From contig NC_037322.1 in assembly GCF_000143535.2 (NCBI RefSeq), positions 868,001 through 932,000 of the forward strand: a stretch of DNA of 64,000 bases, in the 5' to 3' direction. The number at the start of each line of letters is the position of its first letter. Position 1 is the first letter of the stretch. This DNA is from Botrytis cinerea B05.10. Its lineage: Eukaryota; Ascomycota; Leotiomycetes; Helotiales; Sclerotiniaceae. The notes beneath the pieces are model-generated. The model saw only the letters and a program-made list of their open reading frames with translations. It was not told the origin of the DNA and did not search any database. Of this stretch, positions 35,317 to 46,968 are shown piece by piece. The translations under genes and the position numbers were made by a program.

Positions 35317-36984
35317 ATGGCGCCCACAAATCGCACCCTCCTCCTTCGGTCCTCCTCCCCATCCTCATCTCTACGATCACCATCTGAATCTTCCTCTGCT
35401 TTCCGCGACCAAAAAGCTCGTAAACAAGATATAATCCGCTACACCTCCTACGCCTCCGCCATTCTCTCCTGTCTCTGCGCAGGTTCCATCACCGCTTATT
35501 CGCTCTATGGCCATTTATTTCAATCGCGATTACATTATACACAACTGCAAGTCAATATTGTTATCATCGCGGCGGAATTGGCAATGTATCTGCCGGTACC
35601 GGTATTTGGATATCTATGCGATCGGGTTGGACCTGCGCCACTGTCTCTCGGGGCGGGATTTATGTTTGGAGCTGGATATGGATTGGCGGCACTTACATAT
35701 AAGAGTGGAGAGAAGGATGTAGAGGGTTATGTGACGGAAAGAGGATGGCCAATCATCTGGATGGTGATTGCGTTCATGATTATTGGGATGGCAACCACTT
35801 GTATGTATATTAGTGCGGTGACGGCATGTGCGAAGAATTTTGGGAAATCGAAATATAGAGGCCTGGCGCTTGCATGTCCAATCGCGGCATTTGGATTGAG
35901 TGGAATGTGGCAGAGTCAGGTGGGGGAGAAGATATTATATGAGAGAGGGAGAGACGGTCAAAGGGGAGATGTTGATGTGGGGAGATTCTTTTCGTTCTTG
36001 GCTATTACGCTTCTTGTGGTGGGAGTTATTGGATGTGGCTTGTTGAAGATTGTGGATGAGGAGGAGTTGATTGAAGAAGCTGTTGAGGAATTGGAGAGGA
36101 GTGGGTTACTTGGGGAGGAGGAAGGATATGCTAGGAGAGGATATGGTACTTTGAATGGAGGAGAACGAGGTGATGTTGATGAGGAGGATGAGGAAGCGAG
36201 AAAGAAGACTTGGTTATTAAACGAGGAAACAAGGAGATTCCTTAAAGATCATACTATGTGGTGGTTAGCCATTGGATTTTTCTTCGTCTCCGGACCAGGC
36301 GAGTCGTTCATCACAAATTTGGGCACGATCATCGGCACGCTTCATCCACCTACAATCCACAATCCTACTTCCGCAGCAACACACGTTTCAGTTGTGGCAC
36401 TTACCTCAACCATCGCTCGAATCCTATTTGGTACCCTCACCGATGTATTGGCACCGGTTCCCACAACACATCATTTCGGTTCTCTGTCAAATTCTTTCGC
36501 TTCTCTCCCACCACAACCTAGATCTCGTTTCACAATATCTCGTATAACATTCCTTATCTTGTCCGCTCTCCTAATTCTTTTAGGTGATATTCTACTGGCT
36601 GCAGGAATTTGCCAAAACCACGCTAACCGCTTCTGGATCATTTCCACTCTCATCGGATCTGGTTACGGCGCTTTATTCTCCCTGACCCCTTTGATCGTAA
36701 CGGTTATCTGGGGTGTTGAAAACTTCGGAACTAACTGGGGAATCGTGGCAATGGTTCCAGCACTAGGTGCTACACTCTGGGGTGTGATTTACAGTCAGGT
36801 CTACCAGAAAGTTGCCGAGGGATTATGGAAGGAATTCCTTGGTGATGGGGTACTTTGCTGGGGACAAAGCTGTTATGCTGGTACCTTCTGGGGAATGGCA
36901 GGGAGTGTGAGTGTTGGAATTGGATTCTGGGTTTGGGCTTGGAAGGGAAAGGACGGATGGAGTGATAGAGGGGTTGTAGTGTAG
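35317..36984 (+). CDS. mch1: Mch1-like major facilitator transporter
   Basis: A single exon of 555 residues. About 12 hydrophobic segments form two halves split by a long hydrophilic loop (about residues 245-305, rich in Glu, Asp and Arg). The conserved MFS A-loop is present as GYLCDRVGPAP. A short Ser-rich N-terminus precedes the first membrane segment, and the second half opens with a segment beginning WWLAIGFFFVSGPGESFITN. This pattern matches the Mch1 group, named after monocarboxylate transporters but without demonstrated monocarboxylate transport in yeast; it lies near nodulin-like MFS proteins and is usually vacuolar. Lack of introns is unusual in this window. Family call is fairly firm; substrate unknown. 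Confidence 0.85.
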   Translation: MAPTNRTLLLRSSSPSSSLRSPSESSSAFRDQKARKQDIIRYTSYASAILSCLCAGSITAYSLYGHLFQSRLHYTQLQVNIVIIAAELAMYLPVPVFGYLCDRVGPAPLSLGAGFMFGAGYGLAALTYKSGEKDVEGYVTERGWPIIWMVIAFMIIGMATTCMYISAVTACAKNFGKSKYRGLALACPIAAFGLSGMWQSQVGEKILYERGRDGQRGDVDVGRFFSFLAITLLVVGVIGCGLLKIVDEEELIEEAVEELERSGLLGEEEGYARRGYGTLNGGERGDVDEEDEEARKKTWLLNEETRRFLKDHTMWWLAIGFFFVSGPGESFITNLGTIIGTLHPPTIHNPTSAATHVSVVALTSTIARILFGTLTDVLAPVPTTHHFGSLSNSFASLPPQPRSRFTISRITFLILSALLILLGDILLAAGICQNHANRFWIISTLIGSGYGALFSLTPLIVTVIWGVENFGTNWGIVAMVPALGATLWGVIYSQVYQKVAEGLWKEFLGDGVLCWGQSCYAGTFWGMAGSVSVGIGFWVWAWKGKDGWSDRGVVV

Positions 36985-38695
36985 ATTTCTCAGGTGGAGG
37001 TCTGGGTGGGATGGGTATACGAAGTTATGTATGAAGTTGATGGTTTTGATATAAGCATCTAGCGTATATACTCATGGTATTAGCAAATCGGCATTGGGTT
37101 ATTGAGGAAAGGGATCATAAATTGTGCATATTGCCTTTCGAAGGCATACATGGGTGTTTGTGGTTTGGGATTAGTAATATTTTGTTTGTTCGGTCTGTTT
37201 ATTGGGGTACACTACACGGCATTGTTCTAGTTATGGATTGCACAATCGGGAGCTTATTTGTATGGAATGTTTTTTTGTGTGTTTTAGGCATTTTCTAAAT
37301 TGCGGTTTGTGCATTGAAGGTGCAGTTATATAATATACTATACATAGGTATTCGTTGTTAATATAATTTTTGCCATTATGGTCTCGGGAAATATGAATTG
37401 GTATGGTTGAATGGTTGATATTTGTGTAAATTAGTGGAATGTATATATAGTATCATGCTTTTCTATAAAATTTTATCTAATAGGTCAAGACTTCTTCTCT
37501 CCTGATCTATGTATACGTCCGCGGGCATTAAAGTGATGCTCTCTCCGTCTCTCTCCCAGCCATCGTAATACCACCCCTTTCCTCTTCCCTCTTCGTCCAC
37601 ACCTCACTATCATAGTCAATCAACATAACATCTCTCGCCAAATCCTGTTCTTTCCACAATCTCTTCAACCCCCGATAGTCTAGTCTGCACATAATGATTA
37701 CTCCTAGCCACGCACCAACCACACTACACCCAACTCGGAAAGTAATTCCAGCATTCCCATCTTCAGCACATTCCAAAATACCGCAAAAAAAACAAACAAA
37801 CACTATATAGTGAGGGTAACAGACACAAACAACTCCCTCCCCCTTTACCTTCTCCACTCACCGACCAATTCATCTCTCGATTTCTTTCTAATCCAAAAGC
37901 GGAATTCTTCGCGGTAACGTATCGAGTCCTGCAGCTTTATATGTCATCCTCTCTCGATACCCATTTTCGAATCTCGCTCGTCTATATGTGATACCTCTTC
38001 TCAATACTGGGTTTCATGATATTCGTTCATAGTCTTTGAGAAATCATAGCTTGGTTATATACATACATGTGTTACTTGCGCGGTCTTCTGGAAGCTCTCT
38101 CTCTGTGTGTGTGTGTTGGTGGCGAATGAATTCTAGAGGTGTGGATGGTGGGAAGAGGAGGTATGTACCGGTATGTATGACTGGTTGTGGGATGCTTGGT
38201 AGTTGTGGTGCTTGCTGAGTTGGGAGGGCGAGATGGGGTTGTGGTTTTGGCGGTGGATGGGAGGAATGTATCTGTGTGTAGTGTGCGGAGTGATGTTTCT
38301 GCGAATCTTTTTAATTTCTTTGTATGTTTTTTTGTTGAAGGGAATGGTGGGAGATGAATTTTAGTTGTTTTGTTTTCACTTTCTTTCTTTGGATGTTCTA
38401 CTGGTGTGTGTGTGTGTGTGTGTATGTGACGTCGATCTTTTCTGGAATTGACTGATCACATCGGAAGATGCTGATTTGGGAGATCTTCATAGGATACAAC
38501 TGGTAAGCTGACATACATATGCAAGCCATAAGCCACAGCAGGGCTGAGATCTTTGGGGCCAGGGAAATACTCGCCATCTTCAACGATCACATCTTGGATC
38601 TTTTTGATTTCTTATTCTCAATCTGCATTCTCACATCTCTCTTTCAGCAAGTTTATTCACGGATATCTCACAACACAATACGATAAAACGTAGTA
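36985..38695. other. intergenic region
   Basis: No gene supported. A GT run lies at 38403-38423. Frames at 37074-37298 and 37528-37857 have no splice-consistent extension or family features. Confidence 0.55.
38403..38423. repeat. GT dinucleotide repeat
   Basis: About ten GT units in the promoter-side flank of the small membrane-protein gene. Confidence 0.85.
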
Positions 38696-38995
38696 ATGGC
38701 TTTACTCTCACAATTTTCTCTACCAACTCGAAATGCATTCCGGACCGGTTTGCTGACAGGTGCATCGGGTTTCTTGACGCCTGCTATTATGAATAAGTGG
38801 GACGTTTCGGTGCTGCGGGCTGTGTTTTATGTTTTGGTTTTGTATACGGTGTTTGCGGGTTGTGAAGCGTTGGTTTATTGGATGTTGGTTTCTTGGGGTG
38901 TGATGGGGAAAGAGGGTGTAGGGGAGGGCATGGATAAGGACGGAAAAGAAAAGGGAGAGAAGAGAGGGCATGAGAAAGAATCACTTGAGATTTAG
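38696..38995 (+). CDS. small membrane protein, unknown
   Basis: A single-exon frame of 99 residues. Residues 1-35 are mixed (FSLPTRNAFRTGLLTGASGF). Residues about 40-70 form one or two hydrophobic membrane segments (SVLRAVFYVLVLYTVFAGCE and ALVYWMLVSWGVM). The last 27 residues are Lys/Glu/Gly-rich. The ATG has a good context (GTAGTAATGGC) and lies shortly after a CACAACACAATACG leader. No family is recognised. It is reported because its composition is not random and no other frame competes; it may still be a false call. Confidence 0.5.
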   Translation: MALLSQFSLPTRNAFRTGLLTGASGFLTPAIMNKWDVSVLRAVFYVLVLYTVFAGCEALVYWMLVSWGVMGKEGVGEGMDKDGKEKGEKRGHEKESLEI

Positions 38996-39769
38996 TGGGG
39001 GATATTGGGGAGGGAGGGTGAGGTAGAAATGAGAGAGGAGGAATCGTTGTCGATGCTGTTGTTTGGGGAAGGGAAAACACGCGGGGATTGGGAGTTATAT
39101 CAATCTGTCACTATCCGGAAATCCACTCTTTCTCCTCTGCGATCTGCAGATAAGTTTTCAATAATGAGCACATGCATTTTACGCTCCTTCGAATCTTTAG
39201 ATTTGAGCCTACCGAAGCGAGAAAGGAGTTATGTCGCTGGAACTACTGCTTTTTGATTCCCGCGCATGGGAGCTTGGGAGAGAGATATTCTCTTATCTGG
39301 AATATGGGAAGAGGACTACGAAATGGAGATTCAGAACTTGAGAAGATACGAGGAGTGGTAGTTACATGGGGCATGGTTGGAGGTGAGATTGTGTAGAAAG
39401 CTCAGGGGAAGAAGATGGTTGAAATAGAGGACGCAAGAAGAGTGAGAAGGGAGGTTGGAAGAGGAACCCTCTACGTCCACCATACAAGGATTGGAGTTAA
39501 GAGCAGCACAGAAATGAAAATCATACTCACGCACAACGTCATGATTTTTGATTGACCTGAAATGGAACATAACATACACAACAGAGAATGCAATAAATAA
39601 AATTCAATCATCCTCCGCCCCATTCAACAGGGCAGCAGGAAATGTTTTCTTCATTCCAATATTTACAATCAAGATACTGTTCTAACTATAATACAATGAA
39701 TCTATCCCCTCCTTATATATATATGTTTTCTTTCCTTACGTCCTCATATCTAGAGTGACGTTTAGACGT
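38996..39769. other. intergenic region
   Basis: Nothing supported. It is the shared 3' flank of the small membrane-protein gene and the convergent rhamnogalacturonase gene. Confidence 0.55.
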
Positions 39770-39943
39770 CTAGATTTCACACTCATCATCTTCCTCTCCA
39801 CTCGCATCCGTTGCATCAGTTGGAGCAGGAGCAACCGAGCTGGCAATCTCGGTTGAAGAAACTTCTCCGCCGTCTATCACACGGTTAGTCAGTCTATGCA
39901 GGAAGGCACTGGGAATAATAGTCATTCTGCTTTACACACGTAC
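39770..39943 (-). other. alternative intron and terminal exon of the rhamnogalacturonase
   Basis: Within the codons for CSAGTCV a GTACGT donor lies at 39943. Following the CBM1 stop is a CTAAC branch site, and TGATAG ends an intron at 39874, 70 nt in all. Splicing it joins in phase to 39770-39873, adding 33 residues that begin DGGEVSSTEIASSVAP and end GEEDDECEI before a TAG. Retaining the intron gives the CBM1-like end. Both readings are open, so two C-termini are possible. Which is used is not known. Confidence 0.6.
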
Positions 39944-41659
39944 CGGCAGAGCAGGACTGTCCCCCGGTGCAGCTACCGTACAAAGGGACCGAGCCAGAAG
40001 ATGAAGCAGCGGTTGTAGCAGCTGGTTTAGCGGAAGTAGCAAGAGTAGTGCTAGATTTTTGGGTGGCGAGAGTAGTCTTGCTGGCGGAAACGACAGCAGC
40101 GGAAGAAGAAGCTTTGCTGGTAGCGGCGACCTTTGAGGAGGAAGCGACGGCGGTCGAGGTGGCTACTGCGGCTTTTGAAGAGGTGGTGATAGCTACGTGG
40201 GATGCAACTGAAGCTGAGGACTTGCCGCCATTGGCCATGAGAGCGGAGACAGGAGTTCTACCTGGGAAGAAAGAGGTTGGGATGGTTGGGATAGGAATGC
40301 TTACGCTCACGGCGAAAGGAGTAGCCAAATCTTGGGCCATGGTAGAAGCTTCGTAGCCGGTTGGCATAGAGGACCAAGATTGAGTTGTAGTGTAAGCGGA
40401 TGGGGAATCGGTATCGGCTTTGAGACATCCTCCTGAACCGTAAGCATTTTGGCAGACGTATTTTCCGGTGCTGCCGGATTCAGTTCCGATGGCAAAGTCA
40501 GTGATGGTGACGTTTGTGCATGGAGCGGTGGATGAGCAGAGGAGGTTGATTGGTCCACGTTCAGAGGTACTGGTACATGTTCCCTTCCAGTTGTTAAAAG
40601 AGAGGTTCTCGTAGATGACACCATTACCGGAAGCCTTGCTTGCTTGAGGCCAGGCTGCATTAATGTTCAAACTGTAGGCATTGGAGCGACCGATGAAGTT
40701 GTTGAATTGACAGTCAGAAACTGTACCGCTACCACCGTTTGATTTGATCATGTACATTTGGTTGGATCCGTAAGTGTAAATATTGTTGTAGACGATGTTA
40801 GAGATGGCAGTATCTGCTCCAAGAGATCCCATACCACAGCCTCCTGAACTGTTACAGTAGATATCTTCAATGAGAATATGATCGGAAGGATTCTATGGCA
40901 CGATTAGACATTTTATTAAAACTTCATTGGAGGAAAACCTACCTTGACAGTAACACACTCATCCTTATTAGTAACTTCAACATCGTGAATCCAGATGTTG
41001 GTTCCCCAAACATCAATACCATCAAGACCACCCTCGTTGCCACCACGAATGATCATGTTGTAAACTTCTCCGTTAACGCAGGTATCAATGGAAAAATGGA
41101 ATTGAGGGGCGTCGACCAAAGCAATGTCGTGGATGGACCAGTTGGTAGCGTCGTAAAATCGGAGGAGGCGTGCACCATAAGCTCCGTCTTTGTGAAATTC
41201 ATAACCATAACCCTGAATGGCACCTGCAGAGGTACTACTGTACATTTCGAAATCGGTGGTGTGTTTGATCATGATCATGTTTCCATCATCACTACCAGTG
41301 CGATAAATGATACCATCAAGCTTAAGTGCCCATGCCGAACCTCCGCTGAGTGTAATCCAAGTAGACATACCATAATCTCCAGGTGGGACATAAACTGTTC
41401 ATAAATAAGCTTTGAGTAAATGCAAATGAGTCTTGAACTGTGTACCTGTTCCACCAGTCTTGCAAGCAGCGAATGCAGAAGTAAGCGCCGGGCCAATATC
41501 TGAAGTCTTGCTTGCTTTTCCACCATAGTCCAAAACACTGCAAACTTTTGTGGCCTTAGATTCTCTTGAAGTCAAGGGGCCAACTGAACCAGTCAACTGT
41601 GCTGATACTACAGCTGGGAGGACAATTGCCGCGAGGGCTGATAATGTGCCGAATTGCAT
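39894..41659 (-). CDS. secreted GH28 rhamnogalacturonase (rhamnogalacturonan hydrolase)
   Basis: Three exons (41446-41659, 40943-41394, 39894-40892) join in phase to 554 residues. A signal peptide opens the protein ([20 protein letters not shown]). The GH28 beta-helix follows, with [37 protein letters not shown] and [10 protein letters not shown] in place of the polygalacturonase NTDGID, DDC, GHG and RIK boxes. This pattern is that of rhamnogalacturonan hydrolases, which cut the rhamnose-galacturonate backbone of pectin. A linker of about 100 Ala/Ser/Thr/Lys residues leads to [20 protein letters not shown] and YYSQCLPA, a shortened CBM1-like end. An alternative 3' exon at 39770-39873 would replace this end (see separate entry). 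Role: pectin breakdown outside the cell, likely on plant tissue. Confidence 0.93.
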
Positions 41660-43592
41660 TTTGTAAATAGCTTGGAAAAGAACGATGGAAAAAACGAAGG
41701 AATGGATAATGGTAAAAAGTTCGAAAATGGAGGAGAAACTCCAAAAGAGTGAAATGCAGACAAATCTGCGTTTAGAATAGAAAAGAGAAGTTAAAGATAG
41801 AAAGCTTCAATCAATACTGAAAGATCTGGAACTATACTTGCCTATATGTACCGAATAGGTCTACCATGTACTTTTTACTCGCTCGAGTATATGCAATCAA
41901 GAAGTTGGGGTGGGGAATTAAAGGGACGATGCACCTGGGTAAGATCAAAGAGATGAGCATGATGAGGATCATGGAAATCCATGTTGGTGAAGTCAAAATC
42001 ACGTTTCTGTAGCCAATTAAAGTAATATTTAGATTAAACAACAGCAGTTGCTTGAATGTGGGATCAAAAGAATGTTCCTGCCGACGATTTCATATATTCG
42101 AGGGGAAATGTGGTACTAATCTTTGAATATATCTGAAACTCTGACCCGCCAAAAAGCGGCTAATTGCCATGGCCTGCTTACCTCTTGTGGTCGCGAGGCG
42201 AGGCGATTAGATTTCACTTCGTAGTTCTTAGGGTTCCCCTGAATGCAGGTACGGCACAAGTTCCTAGGGTTTCTTGTTTGTTAAAGTGATGCTGCTTTAG
42301 ACAAATCTCCTCGATTGCAAAAGTATGTCAGTGTAGCAGCACAGAAGATGTGCTGTGTATCTTGTCTGTGTGAGCAAAGAAAGGATTCATTCGATCCAAG
42401 ATCAATCAAACAGCAGTAGAAACTTGCTCGACAAGTTGCTAATTGGTGGCGTAAGTCGTACAGCTTCCATCCCAACTAAAAGGAGTTGTTGTCATTCGAT
42501 AGCCATGTTTCGTGTTTATACTTCCAACGCCTAGACCGGTTTATACCCTTGTGCAGCATTGACTGACTATACGAATGTGTACGAACCATGACATTATTGA
42601 CAGCCCTCTTGGGTCAATTTATCAGACGGCAACTTTTGTTTCTTCCAAAGAGAGCAATGTGTGATCTGTTTTCCCCGCTTCGTCTATCCTATCCGCTCAA
42701 GTATTGGAGTTTGACTGTAGGCTTTCTCACATAAATACCGGTAGATCCATAAAATTCCCATGTAAAGTATTAATAGCAGTATCATAAGTTTGAAGTTTTA
42801 TTGATGTTCTTTTCACAACAGTGCCCGTAGTTTCTTGAGAGCAATTCGAGATTCAGAGGATTTCTATCTTCGCTGCTATTACCCAAACGGGACGTCGAGA
42901 GAACCGACCAATTAAGGTTTCCTTGCGATTATTCGATATATTCTCCGAGATTGAAAGCGGAAGACCAAGTTGTGGAGGGATATTAATGACCTTCGAGGGT
43001 CTCTGAGACTCCAAAGCATTGTTGTAAATTAGCACAAGCACGGCGAAATATATACTATAAAACATGTCTCGGCAATGTACTGTGTAGGTAGTAAGTATCT
43101 CGTATCTGCTTGAATGGAAGATGTATGGAATTATCGAAAAGAACATGGAAGAAAAAGGGGGTCATTCTTTAGATTCATTGGAGACTTTGCGAACTCATAA
43201 CACACACATACATCAGACGTGAAATTGGCTGACAGAATGTGATATTGAGATGGCATTATTAGGATGGTATTGAGATGGTATTGAGATGATATTGAGATGA
43301 TATTGAGATAATGTTCATGATGTTGAAGTTTATCGCGAGGCTATGAATAAAGTTCAAGATCCTGTGGCTGATGCGGGGTCACTTAATAATCGTGGCTGGT
43401 GATATGTAACCTGAGGCTGTCTAAATAATTTTTGGCAGACGAAGGGCTTTCAATAAACGCGACTGTCGATTTGAACGCGCTGATCAGGGAAGAAGTTTGT
43501 CCAAATATTCTGCTTTTTGTTTGGTTTGTTCGATACCTCTGCGGTTTGTTTCAGTACTCTTTTGATATAGGAAACTTCGCACATCTTCAAAC
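41660..43592. other. intergenic region with an 11-bp tandem repeat
   Basis: No gene supported between two divergent genes. An 11-bp repeat (ATTGAGATGRT-like, about five copies) occupies 43242-43311. The rest is AT-rich and probably carries the promoters of the rhamnogalacturonase and CCT5 genes. Confidence 0.55.
43242..43311. repeat. 11-bp tandem repeat, ATTGAGATGRT
   Basis: Units such as ATTGAGATGGT, ATTGAGATGAT and ATTGAGATAAT follow one another with few changes about 280-350 bp upstream of the CCT5 start codon. Confidence 0.8.
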
Positions 43593-45468
43593 ATGGCGAT
43601 GAGTAAGTTTTACCTGCTCTCACCGAGCATACGTCTTAAATAGCTTCTGCTAACCACCCCGCTATGTAGATATTGATATGTCACAGGGTAAGTTGTATCT
43701 GTACACACCACCAAATTCGCCCTGGAAGCTTACACGAAATTTATAGCTTCTGTGATCAAGGATGAGCAAGGAAGACCTTTCATCGTTGTCAGAGAGTAAG
43801 GATTTAACTCTTTCCTGCTGAAAGTGCAAGTACTGATGAAGTTATAGTCAAGGAAAGAAGAAGAGACAGCATGGAAACGAGGCAGTCAAATCACATATTC
43901 TAGCAGCGAGGACAGTAGCCAATATTGTCAAGACCTCCCTTGGTCCCCGAGGCCTCGATAAGATTCTTATTTCTCCAGATGGTGATATTACAGTCACAAA
44001 TGACGGTGCTACCATTTTGGGACAGATGGAGATTCAGAACCACGTTGCAAAGCTTTTGGTCGAACTCTCAAAATCTCAGGACGACGAAATCGGTGACGGC
44101 ACAACTGGTGTGGTAGTTTTGGCCGGTGCCTTGTTAGAGCAAGCAGCCGAACTTATCGACAAGGGAATTCATCCCATTCGTATAGCTGATGGTTACGATC
44201 AAGCTTGTGATATTGCTGTTGCGGAGCTGGATAGAATTGCCGATACTATCGAATTCACAAAAACACAAAAAGAGAATTTAGTTAAGGTTGCAAGGACAAG
44301 TTTGGGAAGTAAAATTGTCTCCAAGGCCCACGACCAATTTGCCAACATCGCCGTTGATGCTATCTTATCTGTTGCCGATTTGGAGCGTAAGGATGTCGAC
44401 TTTGACTTGATCAAGGTTGATGGCAAGGTTGGTGGATCTCTTGAGGATTCTTTACTAGTTCAAGGTGTAATTGTCGACAAAGACTTCTCACACCCTCAAA
44501 TGCCTGATGAAGTTCGAGACGCCAAGATCGCTATTCTCACATGTGCATTTGAACCACCCAAGCCAAAAACCAAGCATAAGCTCGACATAACCTCCGTTGA
44601 AGAATTTAAGAAACTACAAACATACGAAAAGGACAAGTTTACCGAGATGGTTCAACAAATCAAGGATACTGGTGCCAATCTTGTTATCTGTCAGTGGGGA
44701 TTCGATGATGAGGCAAACCATCTTTTATTACAAAGTCAATTACCGGCCGTGCGATGGGTTGGAGGACCAGAGATAGAATTGATCGCCATTGCAACAAACG
44801 GTAGAATCGTACCAAGATTTGAAGATTTATCAGCTGAGAAACTCGGAAGAGCTGGATTAGTCAGAGAAATGAGCTTTGGTACCACCAGGGAGAAGATGTT
44901 GGTCATCGAGGAGTGTGCAAACACTCGTGCCGTTACAGTCTTTGTTAGAGGAAGTAACAAGATGGTATGTTATATAAAAATGGGATACTTAAAGCTTTAC
45001 TAATTAGTTGAACAGATCATTGATGAGGCTAAACGTTCCCTCCACGATGCTTTATGCGTTGTTCGTAACCTCGTCAGAGACAACAGAGTTGTTTATGGTG
45101 GTGGTGCTGCAGAAATCGCATGCTCATTAGCCGTTGAGGATGCCGCTGTCAAATCACCTGGTCTCGAGCAATACGCCATGCGCGCTTTTGCCGATGCCCT
45201 TGACGCTATCCCAATGGCCTTGGCAGAAAACTCCGGTCTCTCCTCCATCGAAACCCTTGCCTCTGTCAAGAGCAGACAAGCCACCGAGAAGAACACAAGA
45301 TTGGGTGTTGATTGTATGCAAACTGGTAGCAATGACATGAGAGATGCTTTCGTTATCGATCCATTGATCGGTAAGAAACAACAATTGATGTTGGCTACTC
45401 AACTTTGTCGTATGGTATTGAAGATCAATAACGTCATCATTGCTGGAAACGATGAGAATGAATTTTAG
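43593..45468 (+). CDS. cct5: T-complex protein 1 subunit epsilon (CCT5)
   Basis: Five exons (43593-43602, 43670-43687, 43747-43795, 43848-44964, 45016-45468) join in phase to 548 residues, the usual CCT5 length. The first two are micro-exons of 10 and 18 nt. Chaperonin marks include [37 protein letters not shown] (ATPase, about residue 110) and [16 protein letters not shown]. The epsilon-type [15 protein letters not shown] in the apical domain decides the subunit. CCT is the cytosolic ring that folds actin and tubulin. The chain ends [10 protein letters not shown]. The identity is very secure; small first exons are common in fungal CCT genes. Confidence 0.97.
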
Positions 45469-46968
45469 AATGGAAAAAAATTGCCATAGTAAAATAGACT
45501 AGGGTTTCATGATTAAATAGATTCATTCAAGCGCTTCAATCTGATACACCTATTAATGACAGGAATTCTGAGGCTATCGCCGCTGCTAGTTGATTGATCC
45601 TGATATGTGAATGTTTTTGTGGTTCACCTATCATTGCCTAGGGACAGTTGCTAAGTGGTTAGCTTGGGTGTTCATGATTACCTATGAATGTGCTACATGG
45701 GCAGCTTATGAGAATTGAAGTTCGAAGACGTAGATCGACGACTGGCTAGGTACTTCCTGTCTTAACTAGGTATTCCTGCTCGCATGTTTCATATTCGCAA
45801 CTGTTCAATGTTGACATCAAAACCAAATTTATCACGGGTAAGCTAACACCTGATCCTTCCTGCATACAAACAAAGATGGATCAAGGACTTTGAAACTTTA
45901 CTGCCTATCAATGAACCATCAACAAGAACAGCACAAAGCCTCAGCCTTCACAATTCTTTGCATTTCCCTGTGATGCGATCGTACATGCCATCATTCCATT
46001 GCTGTACTGTGGATCACAACCATCACTTTCTTAGCTACAACTTTGCTCACTCCTCATCCTAAAAAACTACACCTAGCACCTACCCAAGCTCTTCATGGGA
46101 GATTGATATTGATTCAATCATATCATCTCTTCTTTGGCCCATTACTCATTCATACTTCACTGTTATCCCTTACTTACTTTTTTTCACTCTTGAAACAAGG
46201 ATTAACAAGGCAGTCGGTTCCGGGTATGCACTCCATATGATTCACAGTCTGAGCCTCATCCATCACTTTATTTCAACTACATCAACATTGCCAAAAACTG
46301 AAATATTTACCAGGACCACGAATAGGATATTAATAAGAAGGCTTCAGATTAAAATTGGAAAGCTTTTCATAGAGACTCTATGCAAGAAACACCCACAACT
46401 TGCTCTCCTCTATTCCAACTTATTGATGGTCAAGGTCAAGCGCATTCACTTTCACTCATCAGAAAGTGGCAGCCAGCAGTGGAAACTTCAAAAGAAGTCC
46501 ATATTCAAGACCAATAGGAACGCCATAATTAATTCAAAGCCCCTCCCCATCAAGTGTTTGCAACTTGCAGAAGATATTGCTCCTCACGTGGAATTTCTTC
46601 CTAGTCTCGTTCTTTCCTTTTAGCTCGATTTCTCGGCACACTTCGGGTTGGGTTAGTAAGGGGTTGAGACTTCTTTCTTCATCTGAATACTTCTTCCATC
46701 ATACAGACGACTTTTCAGATACTCTTCAGATACCCCTATAACAACGATATCCTAGATAAAAAGGCTCTTTTGAAAGCACCCTGCCTTTCAACTACACTGT
46801 TCTGTTTATCACGAATCCCTTTAGGATACTGAATTCCTCTGAGATTAATCCTTCGAATTTATCTTATGATTCAAAGATTCGACAACCATTGTTCTTACTG
46901 TTTATATTGTCTCCCTCCTACTTGCTACAGCGGAGAGAATTTAATTTAAGTCTGCCTCCTTCATCAGC
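45469..46968. other. intergenic region
   Basis: No gene supported. A 128-codon frame at 46237-46623 has low-complexity Ile/Leu/Lys/His composition and no signal, so it is probably leader sequence of the next gene. Confidence 0.55.

Noticed and set aside
39967..40356. Plus-strand frame of 129 codons inside the rhamnogalacturonase
   Set aside because: It is the antisense of the Ala/Ser/Thr-rich linker; its Ala/Val/Glu composition is a by-product of that repeat.
40895..41404. Plus-strand frame of 169 codons
   Set aside because: Antisense shadow of the GH28 catalytic domain, which has clear motifs on the minus strand.
46237..46623. Plus-strand frame of 128 codons
   Set aside because: No family signs, biased composition and lies in the likely leader of the following gene.
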